Shown here one piece after another: positions 7,420-15,813 of a stretch of 17,457 bases of DNA. The translations under genes were made by a program, and so were the position numbers. The notes beneath the pieces are model-generated. The model was not told where the DNA came from, did not search any database, and saw only the letters and a list, made by a program, of their open reading frames with translations. The stretch comes from Methanobacterium sp. UBA8. Lineage in GTDB: Archaea > Methanobacteriota > Methanobacteria > Methanobacteriales > Methanobacteriaceae. The first letter of the stretch is position 1, and each line of letters starts with the position of its first letter. The stretch covers positions 19,151 to 36,607 of the forward strand of contig DADN01000289.1 of the NCBI GenBank assembly GCA_002509665.1, written 5' to 3'.

Positions 7420-8184
7420 TCATTCTGTTTTTACGTCTTTATCTCTTAAAAGAGCCTTAGCTGCTTTTCCGAGAGCAGATCGGTATTCTGTAACTCTCCA
7501 TGGATCATTTACCCATACACATAACGTTGATCTGACCCCTACATCTATAAGTTCTCTAACTATAACTTTGGGTTTAGGTTTTTTTAAGACCCAATCACAT
7601 CCAGTAGCCATATCAACGAGGGATTTTGAAGTTTCTTCAATATCCATAGTATATGGTATGACTATATCCAGATCTACTCTTCTTGTATCTGATGCAGTAT
7701 GGTTTATGAACGGATTGGTTGAAAATAATGCATTTGGAATCGTGATAATCTTTTTATCATAGGTAAGTATAGTAGTGAGCCTGAAACCCATTTTAATTAC
7801 TTTACCTTTCTGGTTAGATACTTCAATGATATCCCCAACTCTAAAACTTTTATCTAAGAATATGAACATTCCCGCGATAAAATTAGAAAGGGTGTCACGC
7901 GCTGCAAAACCAACGACAATGCTCACTACTCCTAAACTTACAGCAATGGCAGTTAAATTGATTCCAAATATTCCAAGAATTACAGCTGCAGCGATTAGAT
8001 AGATTGTATACTTAACAATTTCATTTAGGACCTGAATCATAGTTACATCAAGATCCCATTTAACTTGAGAATTTTTAAGAAACCTGGATGTCAATCTTAC
8101 TATTAAAAATGCTGCAATTAAAGTAACACCAATTGCAATAATATCATCAAAGTGTATATTTGCAAACATTGTACTGACGGCCAT
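7420..8184 (-). CDS. MscS-family mechanosensitive ion channel
   Basis: This 254-residue channel protein opens under membrane tension to release solutes on hypo-osmotic shock. Three hydrophobic segments are visible (about 12-30, 55-73 and 76-105). The third is the Gly/Ala-rich pore helix leading into AARDTLSNFIAGMFIFLD. Next come the MscS beta domain (FRVGDIIEV-x-NQKGKV, then IPNALFSTNPFIN) and a C-terminal alpha/beta vestibule. The size is close to the minimal bacterial MscS. The ATG at 8184 is preceded by AGGAACGTGA as SD. Its neighbours, sortase and RNase Z, are on the same strand but separated by gaps of 172 and 106 bases, so it is probably transcribed alone. Confidence 0.9.
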   Translation of the reverse strand: MAVSTMFANIHFDDIIAIGVTLIAAFLIVRLTSRFLKNSQVKWDLDVTMIQVLNEIVKYTIYLIAAAVILGIFGINLTAIAVSLGVVSIVVGFAARDTLSNFIAGMFIFLDKSFRVGDIIEVSNQKGKVIKMGFRLTTILTYDKKIITIPNALFSTNPFINHTASDTRRVDLDIVIPYTMDIEETSKSLVDMATGCDWVLKKPKPKVIVRELIDVGVRSTLCVWVNDPWRVTEYRSALGKAAKALLRDKDVKTE

Positions 8185-8290
8185 CTATTTCACGTTCCTA
8201 AAGATTTTTAGTTTTTATTAATATGTTAATGAATAACTAAATTGTTAAAGAGTTCTATTTAAATTATTCGAAAATTAAGCTATTAACTTA

Positions 8291-9190
8291 TCAGCGCTCC
8301 ACTTCTATCTGCATAAAGTCTTCTGCAACTGTTGAATTTTTAAATATTTCCTTTGCTTCAGTTTCAAGGATATCTGATTTTTTATATCTGGTACTTACAT
8401 GAGTTAATATTAATCGTTTAACATTTGCTTTTTTTGCGATTTCTGCAGCTTGAACAGATGTAGAATGGCCCATTTCATAAGCTTTGTCTCCACAAATACC
8501 CTCAAAAGTAGATTCATGTATCAAAAGATCTGCATCTTTTGCAAATTCCACCATCCCCTCCGAAGGAGTAGTATCACCAGAATAAACTATCTTACGCCCT
8601 TTTCTCTCTTCCCCAAGAACCTGCTCTGGCTGTATCACTATATCCCCTACTTTTACTGAGATACCCTGCTGAAGTTTCCCAAAATCAGGCCCAGGGCTAA
8701 CACCAAGGGCTATTGCTTTTTCCCGTATGAATTTAGGTCTTCTTTTTTCATATATACCGTATGCGAAGTTCAAAACTGTGTGGTTCATTTTAGAACAGTT
8801 TATCCTGTAATTTCCTTCTTCCAGTATAATTCCATCATCAATTTCATGCATATAAATTTCAAAGGTAAGTGAAAAATATCCAAAATTTCTTATGATATTT
8901 ATTATTTCAACAAGGCCCTTAGGACCAAATATATGCAGCGGGTTTTTTCTTCCCCTAAAAGCCATTGATTGAATTATTCCAGGAAGTCCGAGAATATGAT
9001 CTCCATGAAAATGAGTTATAAATATATTGTTTATTTTCATAGGACTTATTTTAGCCTTTGACATCTGAAGCTGTGTACCTTCACCGCAGTCAAATAAAAA
9101 AATCTCTCCAAATGCTTTTAATGCTACTGCAGAATGATTCCTGTGGCTGGTGGGAATTGCAGATGACGTTCCTAAAAATACAAGCTCCAT
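8291..9190 (-). CDS. rnz: Ribonuclease Z (tRNA 3' processing endonuclease)
   Basis: This 299-residue metallo-beta-lactamase-fold nuclease cuts pre-tRNA just after the discriminator base so that CCA can be added. The zinc ligands are all in place: HFHGDH (H60, H62, D64, H65), H137 in MNHT, D206 in SGDT and H264 in LTHVS. The tRNA-gripping exosite lies at about 145-180, including [14 protein letters not shown], which contains the GP motif of the short-form RNase Z. The length is typical of the short form found in archaea and many bacteria. The ATG at 9190 has a good SD (AAGGTGA). The gene diverges from nadC across a 102-base shared promoter region. Confidence 0.95.
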   Translation of the reverse strand: MELVFLGTSSAIPTSHRNHSAVALKAFGEIFLFDCGEGTQLQMSKAKISPMKINNIFITHFHGDHILGLPGIIQSMAFRGRKNPLHIFGPKGLVEIINIIRNFGYFSLTFEIYMHEIDDGIILEEGNYRINCSKMNHTVLNFAYGIYEKRRPKFIREKAIALGVSPGPDFGKLQQGISVKVGDIVIQPEQVLGEERKGRKIVYSGDTTPSEGMVEFAKDADLLIHESTFEGICGDKAYEMGHSTSVQAAEIAKKANVKRLILTHVSTRYKKSDILETEAKEIFKNSTVAEDFMQIEVER

Positions 9191-9250
9191 AATATTTCAC
9201 CTTAGATATTAATTAATAAAATTGAGTATAATCGATTCTTTCTGAGTTAT

Positions 9251-9276
9251 TTATTTATATCTTTTACTTTATATAG
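9251..9276 (+). promoter_or_regulatory. Possible TATA boxes for nadC
   Basis: Two TATA-like stretches, TTATTTATAT (9251-9260) and CTTTATATAG (9268-9277), lie 17-42 bases before the nadC ATG within the divergent rnz/nadC intergenic region. The first is better placed to give a short leader containing the weak SD AGGGATT. Confidence 0.35.
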
Positions 9277-9292
9277 CTAAACAGGGATTAAT

Positions 9293-10123
9293 ATGAGAGA
9301 TATTCTAAAGCAAATGGTCTATGAGGATATAGGTTTTGATGATATTACCTCGGGTGCATTGATTCCTAAAGACCTGAAAACAGAGGGAATAATAATAGCT
9401 AAAGAAGATGGAATTATTTCAGGAATTGATGCTGTATCTGACTTATTTAATGAATTTAAAATTAAATCATCCGTTAAAAAACAGGATGGAGATAAAGTAA
9501 AAGTAAACGATGTTATTATGGAAATTAAAGGAAATGCACGGACAGTTTTGAGTTTAGAACGTACTGCATTGAATTTTCTTATGAGAATGAGCGGCATTGC
9601 AACTTTAACATTTGATACACTCCAAAAAATAAGAGGAGTAAATGAAAATATCATACTGGCAGGTACACGTAAAACAACCCCGGGATTACAAATTTTCGAA
9701 AAAAATGCGGTTAAAGTAGGTGGGGGAGACACTCACAGGTTCAGATTAGATGATTCGGTTCTTATTAAAGATAATCATATTGCCATTGTTGGTAGTATTG
9801 AAGAGGCCGTAATTATGGCCAAAAAGAATGTGAGTTTTACCAAAAAAATTGAAATAGAAGTGGAAGACGAAAAAGGTGCCATAGAAGCAGCAGAAGCAGG
9901 GGCCGATATTATAATGCTGGATAATATGAACCCTCAAGAGATTGAGAAAGTCATTTCAACACTTGAATCAATGAATTTAAGAAACAACGTTTTAATTGAA
10001 GTTTCAGGGAGAATAAAACCTGAAAATATTGTCGAATATGCAAAAACAAATGCAGATATCATTTCAACAGGATATATAACTCATTCTGCAAAGTCTCTGG
10101 ATTTGAGTTTAGAGATACTTTAG
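9293..10123 (+). CDS. nadC: Nicotinate-nucleotide pyrophosphorylase (quinolinate phosphoribosyltransferase)
   Basis: This 276-residue cytoplasmic enzyme of de novo NAD synthesis converts quinolinate and PRPP to nicotinate mononucleotide, CO2 and PPi. The family motifs are clear: LERTALNFL (88-96), TRKTTPGL (125-132), [13 protein letters not shown] (142-154) and LIKDNH (157-162). A C-terminal barrel section with IMLDNMNP and IEVSGRI follows. The length is normal. In the usual TRKTTPGLR motif the residue after Leu is Gln here instead of Arg. The ATG has only a modest SD (AGGGATT). nadA and nadB are not adjacent, so the pathway genes are dispersed. ModD-like paralogues exist in this family, but the motifs agree better with NadC. 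Confidence 0.93.
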   Translation: MRDILKQMVYEDIGFDDITSGALIPKDLKTEGIIIAKEDGIISGIDAVSDLFNEFKIKSSVKKQDGDKVKVNDVIMEIKGNARTVLSLERTALNFLMRMSGIATLTFDTLQKIRGVNENIILAGTRKTTPGLQIFEKNAVKVGGGDTHRFRLDDSVLIKDNHIAIVGSIEEAVIMAKKNVSFTKKIEIEVEDEKGAIEAAEAGADIIMLDNMNPQEIEKVISTLESMNLRNNVLIEVSGRIKPENIVEYAKTNADIISTGYITHSAKSLDLSLEIL

Positions 10124-10431
10124 ACACATAATACATTTACAAAGAATCTGTATGCGCTCTTTTTCAAATATTCAAATCATAAGTATAGTTGATATTGTCT
10201 GTTATCATAATTTGAATTGGTGATGCTTTAATTTCATATAGAATTTTTACAAGTTGAAGTATAATCATGACTGAAAATAATTTGCAGTGTGTGTAAAATA
10301 ATTAAAGAAAAGGTCTTTATTTATACATAAATTTATATGTATTGATGCTTAAAATGAAACTAGATATCAAATACTTTTACATGTAATATTTTTTGCTATT
10401 CAAAATTTTTAATTTTACAAGGAGGAATTCA
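10124..10431. other. 308-base intergenic region upstream of the histone-fold-like gene
   Basis: No gene is recognised. Near 10318-10339 TATA-like sequences occur (TTTATACATAAATTTATATG), including a short near-palindrome (ACATA and TATGT arms) that could be the promoter or an operator; the leader would then be about 70-90 bases. A 9-codon reading frame at about 10267 has no SD and is not called. Just before the gene is a strong SD, AAGGAGGAATTC. Confidence 0.4.
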
Positions 10432-10833
10432 ATGAACGAAGAAGAAATTCAAAAAAATGAAGAAGACGTAGAAGAAGTACAGGAAGAAGAAGCTGAAGAC
10501 TTACCATTTGCAAAAGCAGAAGTTGTAAGATTAATGAAACAACACTTAGACCGTGACAAAATGATAAGAGAACGCGTAAAAGTTGAAATGAACAAATTTT
10601 TAGGAGATGTCCTGGAAAAAGTCTGCAAACAGCTGAATGAATATCCTTACACAACAGTAGAATACGAAATGTTAAAAGAATCCATATATCCTTACAAAAA
10701 TGTAGAAAGAATTAATGAAGAAAAAGAAAGGATATTAATACATTTAGATGCTATTAAAGCAGATTGTGATGCTTTAAGTTTAGATGTCAGAAGGACATTA
10801 AAATTAAAAGATGTCGAAGACACAGTATATTAA
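10432..10833 (+). CDS. Histone-fold-like protein with acidic N-terminal tail and C-terminal coiled coil
   Basis: This is a 133-residue protein. I choose the ATG at 10432, not the frame opening 13 codons earlier, because AAGGAGG stands directly before it. Residues 1-23 are almost entirely Glu/Asp/Asn/Gln. Residues 24-86 follow the three-helix order of archaeal histones: [12 protein letters not shown] for helix 1 (compare LPFAPVGRI in HMf-type histones), a long central helix (about 43-70), then [13 protein letters not shown], in the place of the RKTIKAEDIEL segment. Residues 91-122 are a charged helix likely to form a coiled coil. Classic archaeal histones are about 67 residues without tails, so this would be an extended variant. 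The histone assignment rests on pattern resemblance only. DNA binding and function are unproven, and the acidic tail would oppose simple DNA compaction. Confidence 0.6.
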   Translation: MNEEEIQKNEEDVEEVQEEEAEDLPFAKAEVVRLMKQHLDRDKMIRERVKVEMNKFLGDVLEKVCKQLNEYPYTTVEYEMLKESIYPYKNVERINEEKERILIHLDAIKADCDALSLDVRRTLKLKDVEDTVY

Positions 10834-10838
10834 TCTCT

Positions 10839-10938
10839 CGAAAATCGTAGATTTTCGGAGCGCAAAAATCAAAGATTTTTGCAAGCTCTCAATTTATTTG
10901 AGAGCCAAAAAGAAGATACTCATATCGAGTAAGCTTCT
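10839..10938 (+). repeat. Array of four consecutive hairpins downstream of the histone-fold-like gene
   Basis: Starting five bases after the stop codon, four stem-loops follow each other in about 100 bases. Stem 1: CGAAAATC (10839-10846) with GATTTTCG (10850-10857), 8 bp, 3-base loop. Stem 2: GCAAAAATC (10862-10870) with GATTTTTGC (10874-10882), 9 bp, 3-base loop. Stem 3: GCTCTCAA (10885-10892) with TTGAGAGC (10898-10905), 8 bp, 5-base loop. Stem 4: AGAAG/CTTCT outside ACTC/GAGT (10911-10938), imperfect. All stems are perfect except the fourth. Stems 1 and 2 share the core AAAATC/GATTTT and may be copies of one unit. Confidence 0.8.
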
Positions 10939-10954
10939 AAAACACTTCCTTTTT
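10911..10954 (+). terminator. Possible terminator: last hairpin of the array plus T-tract
   Basis: The fourth hairpin of the array (10911-10938) is followed by CC and a run of five T residues (10950-10954). It would end the transcript of the histone-fold-like gene. The opposing gene at 11011 reads towards it, so the array lies between convergent genes. Confidence 0.4.
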
Positions 10955-11010
10955 CATTTAAACTATTAAATCAACTGTAAAACTAAAAGTTTTCAATATT
11001 TAAAGACTTA

Positions 11011-11877
11011 TTATTTAGGACATAACTCTTTTCTTAATTCAGTTATATCACGAACGGTTTCAATGGAACCAACAAGGTTTCCCTCACGATCATAGAGTGG
11101 AGACGCTTTTACAGATATATAAGCCCCTTTTCCGCCAAAAAGGTTACTTACAAAGACTTCAGCAAATAAAGTTTTCCCTTCTCTTTTCACATAAGCATAT
11201 TTATCTTCCATCTCTTTTTCACTTAAAAAAATCAGATCAACTAAAATTGGCCTTTTTTCGCCGTAAAATGGTATAGAATAAGCATATTCACCCTTACCTA
11301 AAATATTTTCTTTGAGAGTACCAGTCATCTCTTCAATAGCTTTATTCCACGCAATTACCCTTTTATTTTCATCTATTACAAATGTAGCATCCGGCAGAAA
11401 TTCAATTATATCCATAAGTTTCTGGCGTTCAATTTGCATTTCTTCCTCTGCCTTTTTCTGCTTTGTTATATCAATTGTTAAAGTTATGTACACATCTTCT
11501 TTTGTTGAAAATGCCGAAACAGAGAAATATTTATCCAAGGGAACGAAATGAACATCATATTTCACGCCCCTTCCAGTAGATAATGCTTCATTAGTCTTTT
11601 CAAGATCGATAGCTACTGCTTCATAACCATAAAGATCTTTAATGCTTTTTCCAATTAGACCCTTCTTTAAGGATTTTTTCTGTCGGTAAGCAGCGATATT
11701 AGCGTAAGTTATAACTAAATCCACTACTTTTCCAGATTCATCACGTAATACTGCGTATACAGTCACTCCTTCTTGCATATACTCAAAAAACTGATAATCT
11801 AGACCTGGCAACGGGCCATATTCTTCAGATTCAATTTTACCTTCCTCATTATTATTTAAGTTAGGTTTCCGTTCCAT
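11011..11877 (-). CDS. PAS-PAS sensor protein without an output domain
   Basis: This 288-residue soluble protein consists of two PAS domains. PAS 1 (about 25-140) ends in the usual VYITLTIDITKQKKAEEE. A short coiled-coil linker follows, then PAS 2 (about 152-280), with the typical LPDATFVIDENKRVIAWNKAIEEMTG start and a PAC end, GSIETVRDITELRKE. PAS domains sense redox state, light, gases or small ligands. In methanogen genomes they are usually coupled to histidine kinase, HTH or other modules. Here the protein stops four residues after the second PAS, so it must signal through a partner or is a shortened kinase. A Cys stands three residues from the C-terminus. The SD is AGGGGAG, ten bases before the ATG. 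Neighbouring genes give no direct hint of the partner. Confidence 0.8.
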   Translation of the reverse strand: MERKPNLNNNEEGKIESEEYGPLPGLDYQFFEYMQEGVTVYAVLRDESGKVVDLVITYANIAAYRQKKSLKKGLIGKSIKDLYGYEAVAIDLEKTNEALSTGRGVKYDVHFVPLDKYFSVSAFSTKEDVYITLTIDITKQKKAEEEMQIERQKLMDIIEFLPDATFVIDENKRVIAWNKAIEEMTGTLKENILGKGEYAYSIPFYGEKRPILVDLIFLSEKEMEDKYAYVKREGKTLFAEVFVSNLFGGKGAYISVKASPLYDREGNLVGSIETVRDITELRKELCPK

Positions 11878-12077
11878 TTAGAATATACTCCCCTTATGTT
11901 CCTTTTAAGCTAATTCTAACTTTTTTTAAACTTGATAAACATCAAATACATATATTTCTTATGTGATTTCATGCATATAATACATACCATCTAATTAGAC
12001 ATACTGCAGATTCTAAATTATAACAATTTTTTAAATTATTTAATTAATCTCGCAAAGCTATTTAAACAACATCAACA

Positions 12078-12644
12078 TTATTCATTCTCAAATACTGTGA
12101 AACCTGTCTTCAGGTTCTTTATTTCTTCCAGACTCAATTTTCTTTTGAGTGCATCTTCATGAATTATAATACTGTGGCCAAAAGGATCTTCAATTATCAC
12201 TGTGACCATATCTTCCCCATTTTTAACTCTTTCAAGCTCTTTTAAGATATTAGATGCATTTTCCTTAGATTGTTCATCTTCAACAAGATTCATAGCAGTT
12301 ATAACAGCGTCATGGAATCTAGTTAGCACGCCCTCCACATTTGAGACATAACCCTGTGATCTTGGACCGGGTTCTACTTTTAAGCCAAGTTCAGGTATGC
12401 TAATTGTAGCTGATTGAGATCTGATAACCCTCGCATTCAAATTGGATTTATCCACCTTTAATTCGTATCTTACCGGCTTTTTTTGTTCAAGGCACATTAT
12501 ATCTGAATGTTTGTATCCACAATCATGACATTTAGCTGTAGATTCCATTATTTCTCCAAAATATGGAATATTTTCTGTTTTTGTTATAACTATCATCGAA
12601 TTTTTACATTCACAAACTGGACAATCAATTTTCATCTCATTCAA
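12078..12644 (-). CDS. ZPR1-type zinc-finger protein (archaeal single-domain form)
   Basis: This 188-residue protein starts at a TTG at 12644, chosen because GGAGAG lies eight bases upstream. An ATG three codons later and a TTG seven codons earlier are alternatives. It carries one four-Cys zinc finger, CPVC at the start (C8, C11) and CHDC (C39, C42), with [13 protein letters not shown] between, a hallmark of ZPR1. An alpha/beta domain follows, including [24 protein letters not shown] and [12 protein letters not shown] segments. Eukaryotic ZPR1 has two tandem modules and binds translation elongation factor eEF1A; archaea have a single module, whose job may likewise be in EF1A handling. It lies downstream of 2-phosphoglycerate kinase on the same strand, beyond a strong hairpin terminator. 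Confidence 0.87.
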   Translation of the reverse strand: MNEMKIDCPVCECKNSMIVITKTENIPYFGEIMESTAKCHDCGYKHSDIMCLEQKKPVRYELKVDKSNLNARVIRSQSATISIPELGLKVEPGPRSQGYVSNVEGVLTRFHDAVITAMNLVEDEQSKENASNILKELERVKNGEDMVTVIIEDPFGHSIIIHEDALKRKLSLEEIKNLKTGFTVFENE

Positions 12645-12693
12645 AATTATTTCTCTCCTTATCAATTAATCAATAAAAAAATAGTAAAAACAT

Positions 12694-12746
12694 AAAAAAA
12701 TAATATGATGCTTATTTAATTAAAGATTTGATTATTCTTTAATTAA
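12694..12746 (-). terminator. Strong hairpin terminator overlapping the end of the 2-phosphoglycerate kinase gene
   Basis: A perfect 11-bp inverted repeat (TTAATTAAAGA at 12716-12726, TCTTTAATTAA at 12736-12746, nine-base loop) spans the stop codon at 12732. On the minus strand it is followed by a seven-base T-tract (12694-12700), and two further T-tracts lie beyond at 12686-12690 and 12675-12681. This is the best intrinsic-terminator candidate in the window. It would limit read-through into the ZPR1 gene. Confidence 0.6.
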
Positions 12747-13676
12747 GTATCCCTTTTCATCTAATTCTTTTATCATTTTATTCAGGCTCTCTTCATCAGG
12801 AGCACATAATTTATGGCTGTGAATATTGTCTGAAAGATCATAAATATTTTCTAAATCTTCTTTTCGCTTTTTATTTCTTTCTAATGATGCAAAAAAGCGT
12901 TCTGCTTCTTTAGGATCATAAACATTGATTTTTCTTCGCAGAGGCTCGGTAAAACCATGTATGAAATAGGATATATCTTCCATCCTACCACCATATTTTA
13001 ACACAGTGCTGGTTTCATCTTTTATACTATCTACACCGTGTTTGAATTTAATGGTTCTACAGATTTGTCTTATGTGTGTGAGCATTACCTTAACTGTAGT
13101 CTCAATATCATCATTATAAATAACTGGAACTCCATGTTCATCAGCTTGTTCAGCCAGATAATCATTAATTATCCTGTTTTCTTTGAAATATTCCAGATGT
13201 TTACCGCCACGTTTTATTTTCATGGCTCGCTTAACGAAACGCTCTTTATGAATCTCTTCATCCGCATTAAGCACAAAAAAATGAATATCTGCATCGTCCT
13301 GGAATTGATCGATGTTAACGAAACCAGGCACAAGGTGCACACCTTCAATTACAACATCATCGAAATCATCTACAGCCCTTTTTATAACTTTTTCAATAGC
13401 AGGGATAACAAATGAAGCGTGTTCTTGAAATCCTGCATTTATTAAAGCAGCATTAGTTTTATACCTTTCCTTGTCTCGTATTGTTACATATGCATCGAAA
13501 GATGATTTGTGAAGTGCTGGGGCAAATTCAGGTCCAATTACTCCCCTAACTATTTCTCTTATAAAATCAGACTCTATTAAGTGCTTTATTCCCAATATCT
13601 TAGCTAACTCTGATGCTATAGTCGATTTTCCAATTCCAGAAGCACTTCCTATCAAAATAACATAGGGCTTTCTCAA
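12732..13676 (-). CDS. 2-phosphoglycerate kinase (cyclic 2,3-diphosphoglycerate pathway)
   Basis: This 314-residue enzyme phosphorylates 2-phosphoglycerate with ATP to 2,3-diphosphoglycerate. A separate synthetase, not in this window, then closes that product to cyclic 2,3-diphosphoglycerate, a phosphate store and protein stabiliser of Methanobacteriales and Methanothermus. The P-loop is [10 protein letters not shown] (10-19), followed by [17 protein letters not shown], typical of the family. Further conserved stretches are [10 protein letters not shown] (about 109-118) and [10 protein letters not shown]. The length is close to the known enzymes of about 300 residues. It begins at a TTG at 13676, supported by GGAGATGATC, an almost perfect match to the 16S anti-SD. 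A strong terminator ends it, so it is likely monocistronic. Confidence 0.9.
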   Translation of the reverse strand: MRKPYVILIGSASGIGKSTIASELAKILGIKHLIESDFIREIVRGVIGPEFAPALHKSSFDAYVTIRDKERYKTNAALINAGFQEHASFVIPAIEKVIKRAVDDFDDVVIEGVHLVPGFVNIDQFQDDADIHFFVLNADEEIHKERFVKRAMKIKRGGKHLEYFKENRIINDYLAEQADEHGVPVIYNDDIETTVKVMLTHIRQICRTIKFKHGVDSIKDETSTVLKYGGRMEDISYFIHGFTEPLRRKINVYDPKEAERFFASLERNKKRKEDLENIYDLSDNIHSHKLCAPDEESLNKMIKELDEKGYLIKE

Positions 13677-13764
13677 CTGATCATCTCCAAATCAATATAA
13701 AAAACACAAAGAGTTTAGGATAAATATGTTAATATTATTATATTAAATATTATTATCCAATGTT

Positions 13765-13790
13765 GTTAAATACTTTAACGGGCGCACCAA
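13765..13790 (-). other. Hairpin and GC-rich patch behind the Roadblock gene
   Basis: GTTAAA (13765-13770) and TTTAAC (13774-13779) form a perfect 6-bp stem with a three-base loop. It is directly joined to a GC-rich patch (GGTGCGCCC on the minus strand) that stands out in this AT-rich intergenic DNA. There is no T-tract immediately after it. It may be the 3' end structure of the Roadblock transcript. Confidence 0.35.
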
Positions 13791-13799
13791 TATCAGCAT

Positions 13800-14147
13800 T
13801 TAGGTAAGAAGATCAATTACACGTTCGGCACTTCTTCTCATTTCAATCCTGATTAAACCCAGATTTATGTCGATATCTGTAATAACAACCAGAATTCCTT
13901 CACCAGCGTCTATCATCAAAGTTTTACCTAACTGTCCTTCAATCATAACCTGTTGTAAAGGTTCATGTTTCATCTCTTCAGCAGATCTTTCGGCTGTACC
14001 AAAAACTGCTGATGACATAGCTGCTACAAGTTCTGAATCTATATCTCCAGGAACCTCGCTTTCAATAATTAGTCCGTCTTTTCCTACTACTAAAGATCCG
14101 TTTACCCCATTGATCCTGCCTAAGTCCTTAAGTACTCTTCCTATCAT
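13800..14147 (-). CDS. Single-domain Roadblock/LC7 protein (MglB-like)
   Basis: This 115-residue protein is essentially one Roadblock/LC7 domain. It starts [26 protein letters not shown], has a central helix ([23 protein letters not shown]) and ends with the strand-helix unit [22 protein letters not shown] choose the ATG at 14147 because GGAGG precedes it by six bases; a TTG 5 codons upstream would place that SD inside the gene. In bacteria and archaea such proteins are dimeric regulators or scaffolds of small GTPases of the MglA type; no GTPase of that type is in the window. It diverges from the DUF1611/SepF/MinD cluster across 135 bases, so the two may share regulation. Confidence 0.85.
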   Translation of the reverse strand: MIGRVLKDLGRINGVNGSLVVGKDGLIIESEVPGDIDSELVAAMSSAVFGTAERSAEEMKHEPLQQVMIEGQLGKTLMIDAGEGILVVITDIDINLGLIRIEMRRSAERVIDLLT

Positions 14148-14183
14148 ACTATGCCTCCACAATAGATTGAATATAGATACATA

Positions 14184-14193
14184 AATTATATAT
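14184..14193 (-). promoter_or_regulatory. Possible TATA box for the Roadblock gene
   Basis: On the minus strand GATATATAAT lies about 37-46 bases upstream of the Roadblock ATG. It would start a short leader carrying the GGAGG SD. It is a position and sequence match only; the intergenic region has several AT-rich alternatives. Confidence 0.3.
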
Positions 14194-14282
14194 CTTAAAG
14201 TATATAACTTGGTTTAATATTTATTAAATAAATAGATAATGTAAACTCACCTATTCCAACTAAATGATAATGGAGTGATTAT

Positions 14283-15335
14283 TTGTATGACATAACTTCT
14301 GTAGAAGAACTTAAACAGCTTAACCCTTTTATAATAGTCGGATGCGGCGGTGGAGGCGAAAAATTCGCCAATTTCGAGGGAGTAGAATCTGTTGGCTTTG
14401 TTGATGATAGTATTAAAAAACAGGGCATGAAATTTTGTGGTAATGTAATATCTTCAAGTTTAACTGAACTCATTGAAAAAACAGATGCTAAAAGTGTTGC
14501 AATAATGCTGCCAATTGGTGCTGAAGGAGCTGCACTTAAATACGCAGTTCAAGCCATAGATAACGGGCTGAATGTTGTAACATCATTTAGATCACTATCA
14601 CTTTTAGAAAATAAATCTTTACTCAAATTTGCTGAATCAAAAGGAGTGCTCATAAAAGAAATTAGTTCTCGCTTAGATGTTATTAATAAAATATTTGGAA
14701 CTGCCCCTTCCCAATGTACTGAAGTGCTGCCAAAAATTACCTACAAACCTAAAGCACCAGTTGTTTTTGTAGGTGGTACTTCCCAAGAATGCGGTAAACG
14801 AACAACTACACGAATTCTTGGAAAAACAGCACAGGAAAAAGGTTTAAATGCAGCTGTAATTTCAACTGATGAAATGGGGCTTGAAAGCCCAGCAGACCTT
14901 AATTTCAGGGCAGGAAGCCTTTCAGTTATGGATGTTGCTGCAGCAGTCATGGGGACTATGAAATATATCGAAGAAGAAAAGAATCCTGACATCATCTTTG
15001 TAGAAGGACAATCCAGCCTGACTGAGGACGGGAACCCTCATCCAAGAGGCCTTTCAGCTGCAATACTCATAGGCTCAAGATCTGATGCGGTTGTAGTTTG
15101 CCATAGACCTAATCATCCTTTTAGAGAGCCAAGAGGAATAGACTACGAAATAAAAGCAATAGAAGCTGTAGAACCTACTAAAGTTGTTGGCATTTCTCTA
15201 AATATGAGGAACGTTAGTGACAAAAAGGATATATTAAAGTATGAGGAAAGATACAAATTGCCAGCAGTAGATATTAAAAATGGTGGGGCATCAAGATTAC
15301 TGGATGTAATTATTGATTATGTAGGACTAAAATAA
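14283..15335 (+). CDS. DUF1611-family P-loop protein with N-terminal Rossmann-like domain
   Basis: This is a 350-residue protein. Residues 1-145 look like a nucleotide-binding Rossmann-type domain ([13 protein letters not shown], then GFVDDS and [11 protein letters not shown]). Residues about 155-350 form a P-loop domain of the DUF1611 kind, with [16 protein letters not shown] (161-176) as Walker [11 protein letters not shown] (238-247) and [13 protein letters not shown] (271-283) follow. The related bacterial protein DgcN is a D-glutamate N-acetyltransferase, but most family members are uncharacterised and I do not assign that reaction here. The start is a TTG at 14283, preceded by GGAGTGATT; the first in-frame ATG lies 48 codons inside the conserved domain. 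SepF follows after 48 bases, so co-transcription is likely. Confidence 0.8.
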   Translation: MYDITSVEELKQLNPFIIVGCGGGGEKFANFEGVESVGFVDDSIKKQGMKFCGNVISSSLTELIEKTDAKSVAIMLPIGAEGAALKYAVQAIDNGLNVVTSFRSLSLLENKSLLKFAESKGVLIKEISSRLDVINKIFGTAPSQCTEVLPKITYKPKAPVVFVGGTSQECGKRTTTRILGKTAQEKGLNAAVISTDEMGLESPADLNFRAGSLSVMDVAAAVMGTMKYIEEEKNPDIIFVEGQSSLTEDGNPHPRGLSAAILIGSRSDAVVVCHRPNHPFREPRGIDYEIKAIEAVEPTKVVGISLNMRNVSDKKDILKYEERYKLPAVDIKNGGASRLLDVIIDYVGLK

Positions 15336-15383
15336 TCACCAACCTGTAAAACCCACCTGATAAATCAGTATAGGGGAAATAAA

Positions 15384-15734
15384 ATGAAAGATGTCATGGA
15401 TTATATAAAGAAAAATCTAGGATTAGAAGAAGAAAACGAAAATGAAGAAGAAAAAGATACCATAATCGTTCCCGAACATTCTTTTTACGAAATAATCCTA
15501 ATGAAAGCCCAGGGCATTCCAGATATAGAAGATGCTCTAAAACAGATTACTGAAGAAAAAAATCCGATTATATTGGATATGGGTTTCATAGAAGATAATC
15601 CAGAGGAATCTAAGCAGGTTGGAGAAAAATTAAAAGAATTCCGAGATAATGTAGGTGGAGAAGCTATATTACTTTGTAAACAGGGCAACGTGGTAATTAT
15701 AACCCCTCCTGAAATTAAACTTTTAAAAAAATAA
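15384..15734 (+). CDS. sepF: Archaeal SepF, FtsZ membrane anchor
   Basis: This 116-residue protein begins with a short amphipathic helix ([14 protein letters not shown]), the membrane-targeting element of SepF. An acidic linker (15-25) and the SepF core (about 27-113) follow. The core shows a strand with [10 protein letters not shown], a helix, [12 protein letters not shown], the helix [21 protein letters not shown], and the final strand pair [11 protein letters not shown], as in SepF proteins. In archaea that use FtsZ, SepF ties the Z-ring to the membrane. The assignment is from overall pattern, since SepF sequences are short and divergent. The SD is AGGGGAAAT before the ATG. It sits between the DUF1611 gene and the PATAN-like gene, with minD beyond, which supports a cell-division role. 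Confidence 0.75.
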   Translation: MKDVMDYIKKNLGLEEENENEEEKDTIIVPEHSFYEIILMKAQGIPDIEDALKQITEEKNPIILDMGFIEDNPEESKQVGEKLKEFRDNVGGEAILLCKQGNVVIITPPEIKLLKK

Positions 15735-15813
15735 CCAGAATTTTCTATATGAATAACTCACCAAATCACACATATTCATAACTGCAAAAAGGATATACAT
15801 AAATTCAATTGAG

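Noticed and set aside
9319..9732. Long open frame on the minus strand opposite nadC
   Set aside because: It lies wholly inside the well-supported nadC gene, has no SD and encodes no recognisable motif.
10839..10938. CRISPR array as an explanation of the hairpin cluster
   Set aside because: The units differ in sequence, there are no regular spacers, and no cas genes are present.
13038..13415. 125-codon open frame on the plus strand inside the 2-phosphoglycerate kinase gene
   Set aside because: The opposite strand encodes a clear family member with P-loop and conserved motifs; this frame is rich in Ile, Asn and Phe, as expected of an antisense shadow.
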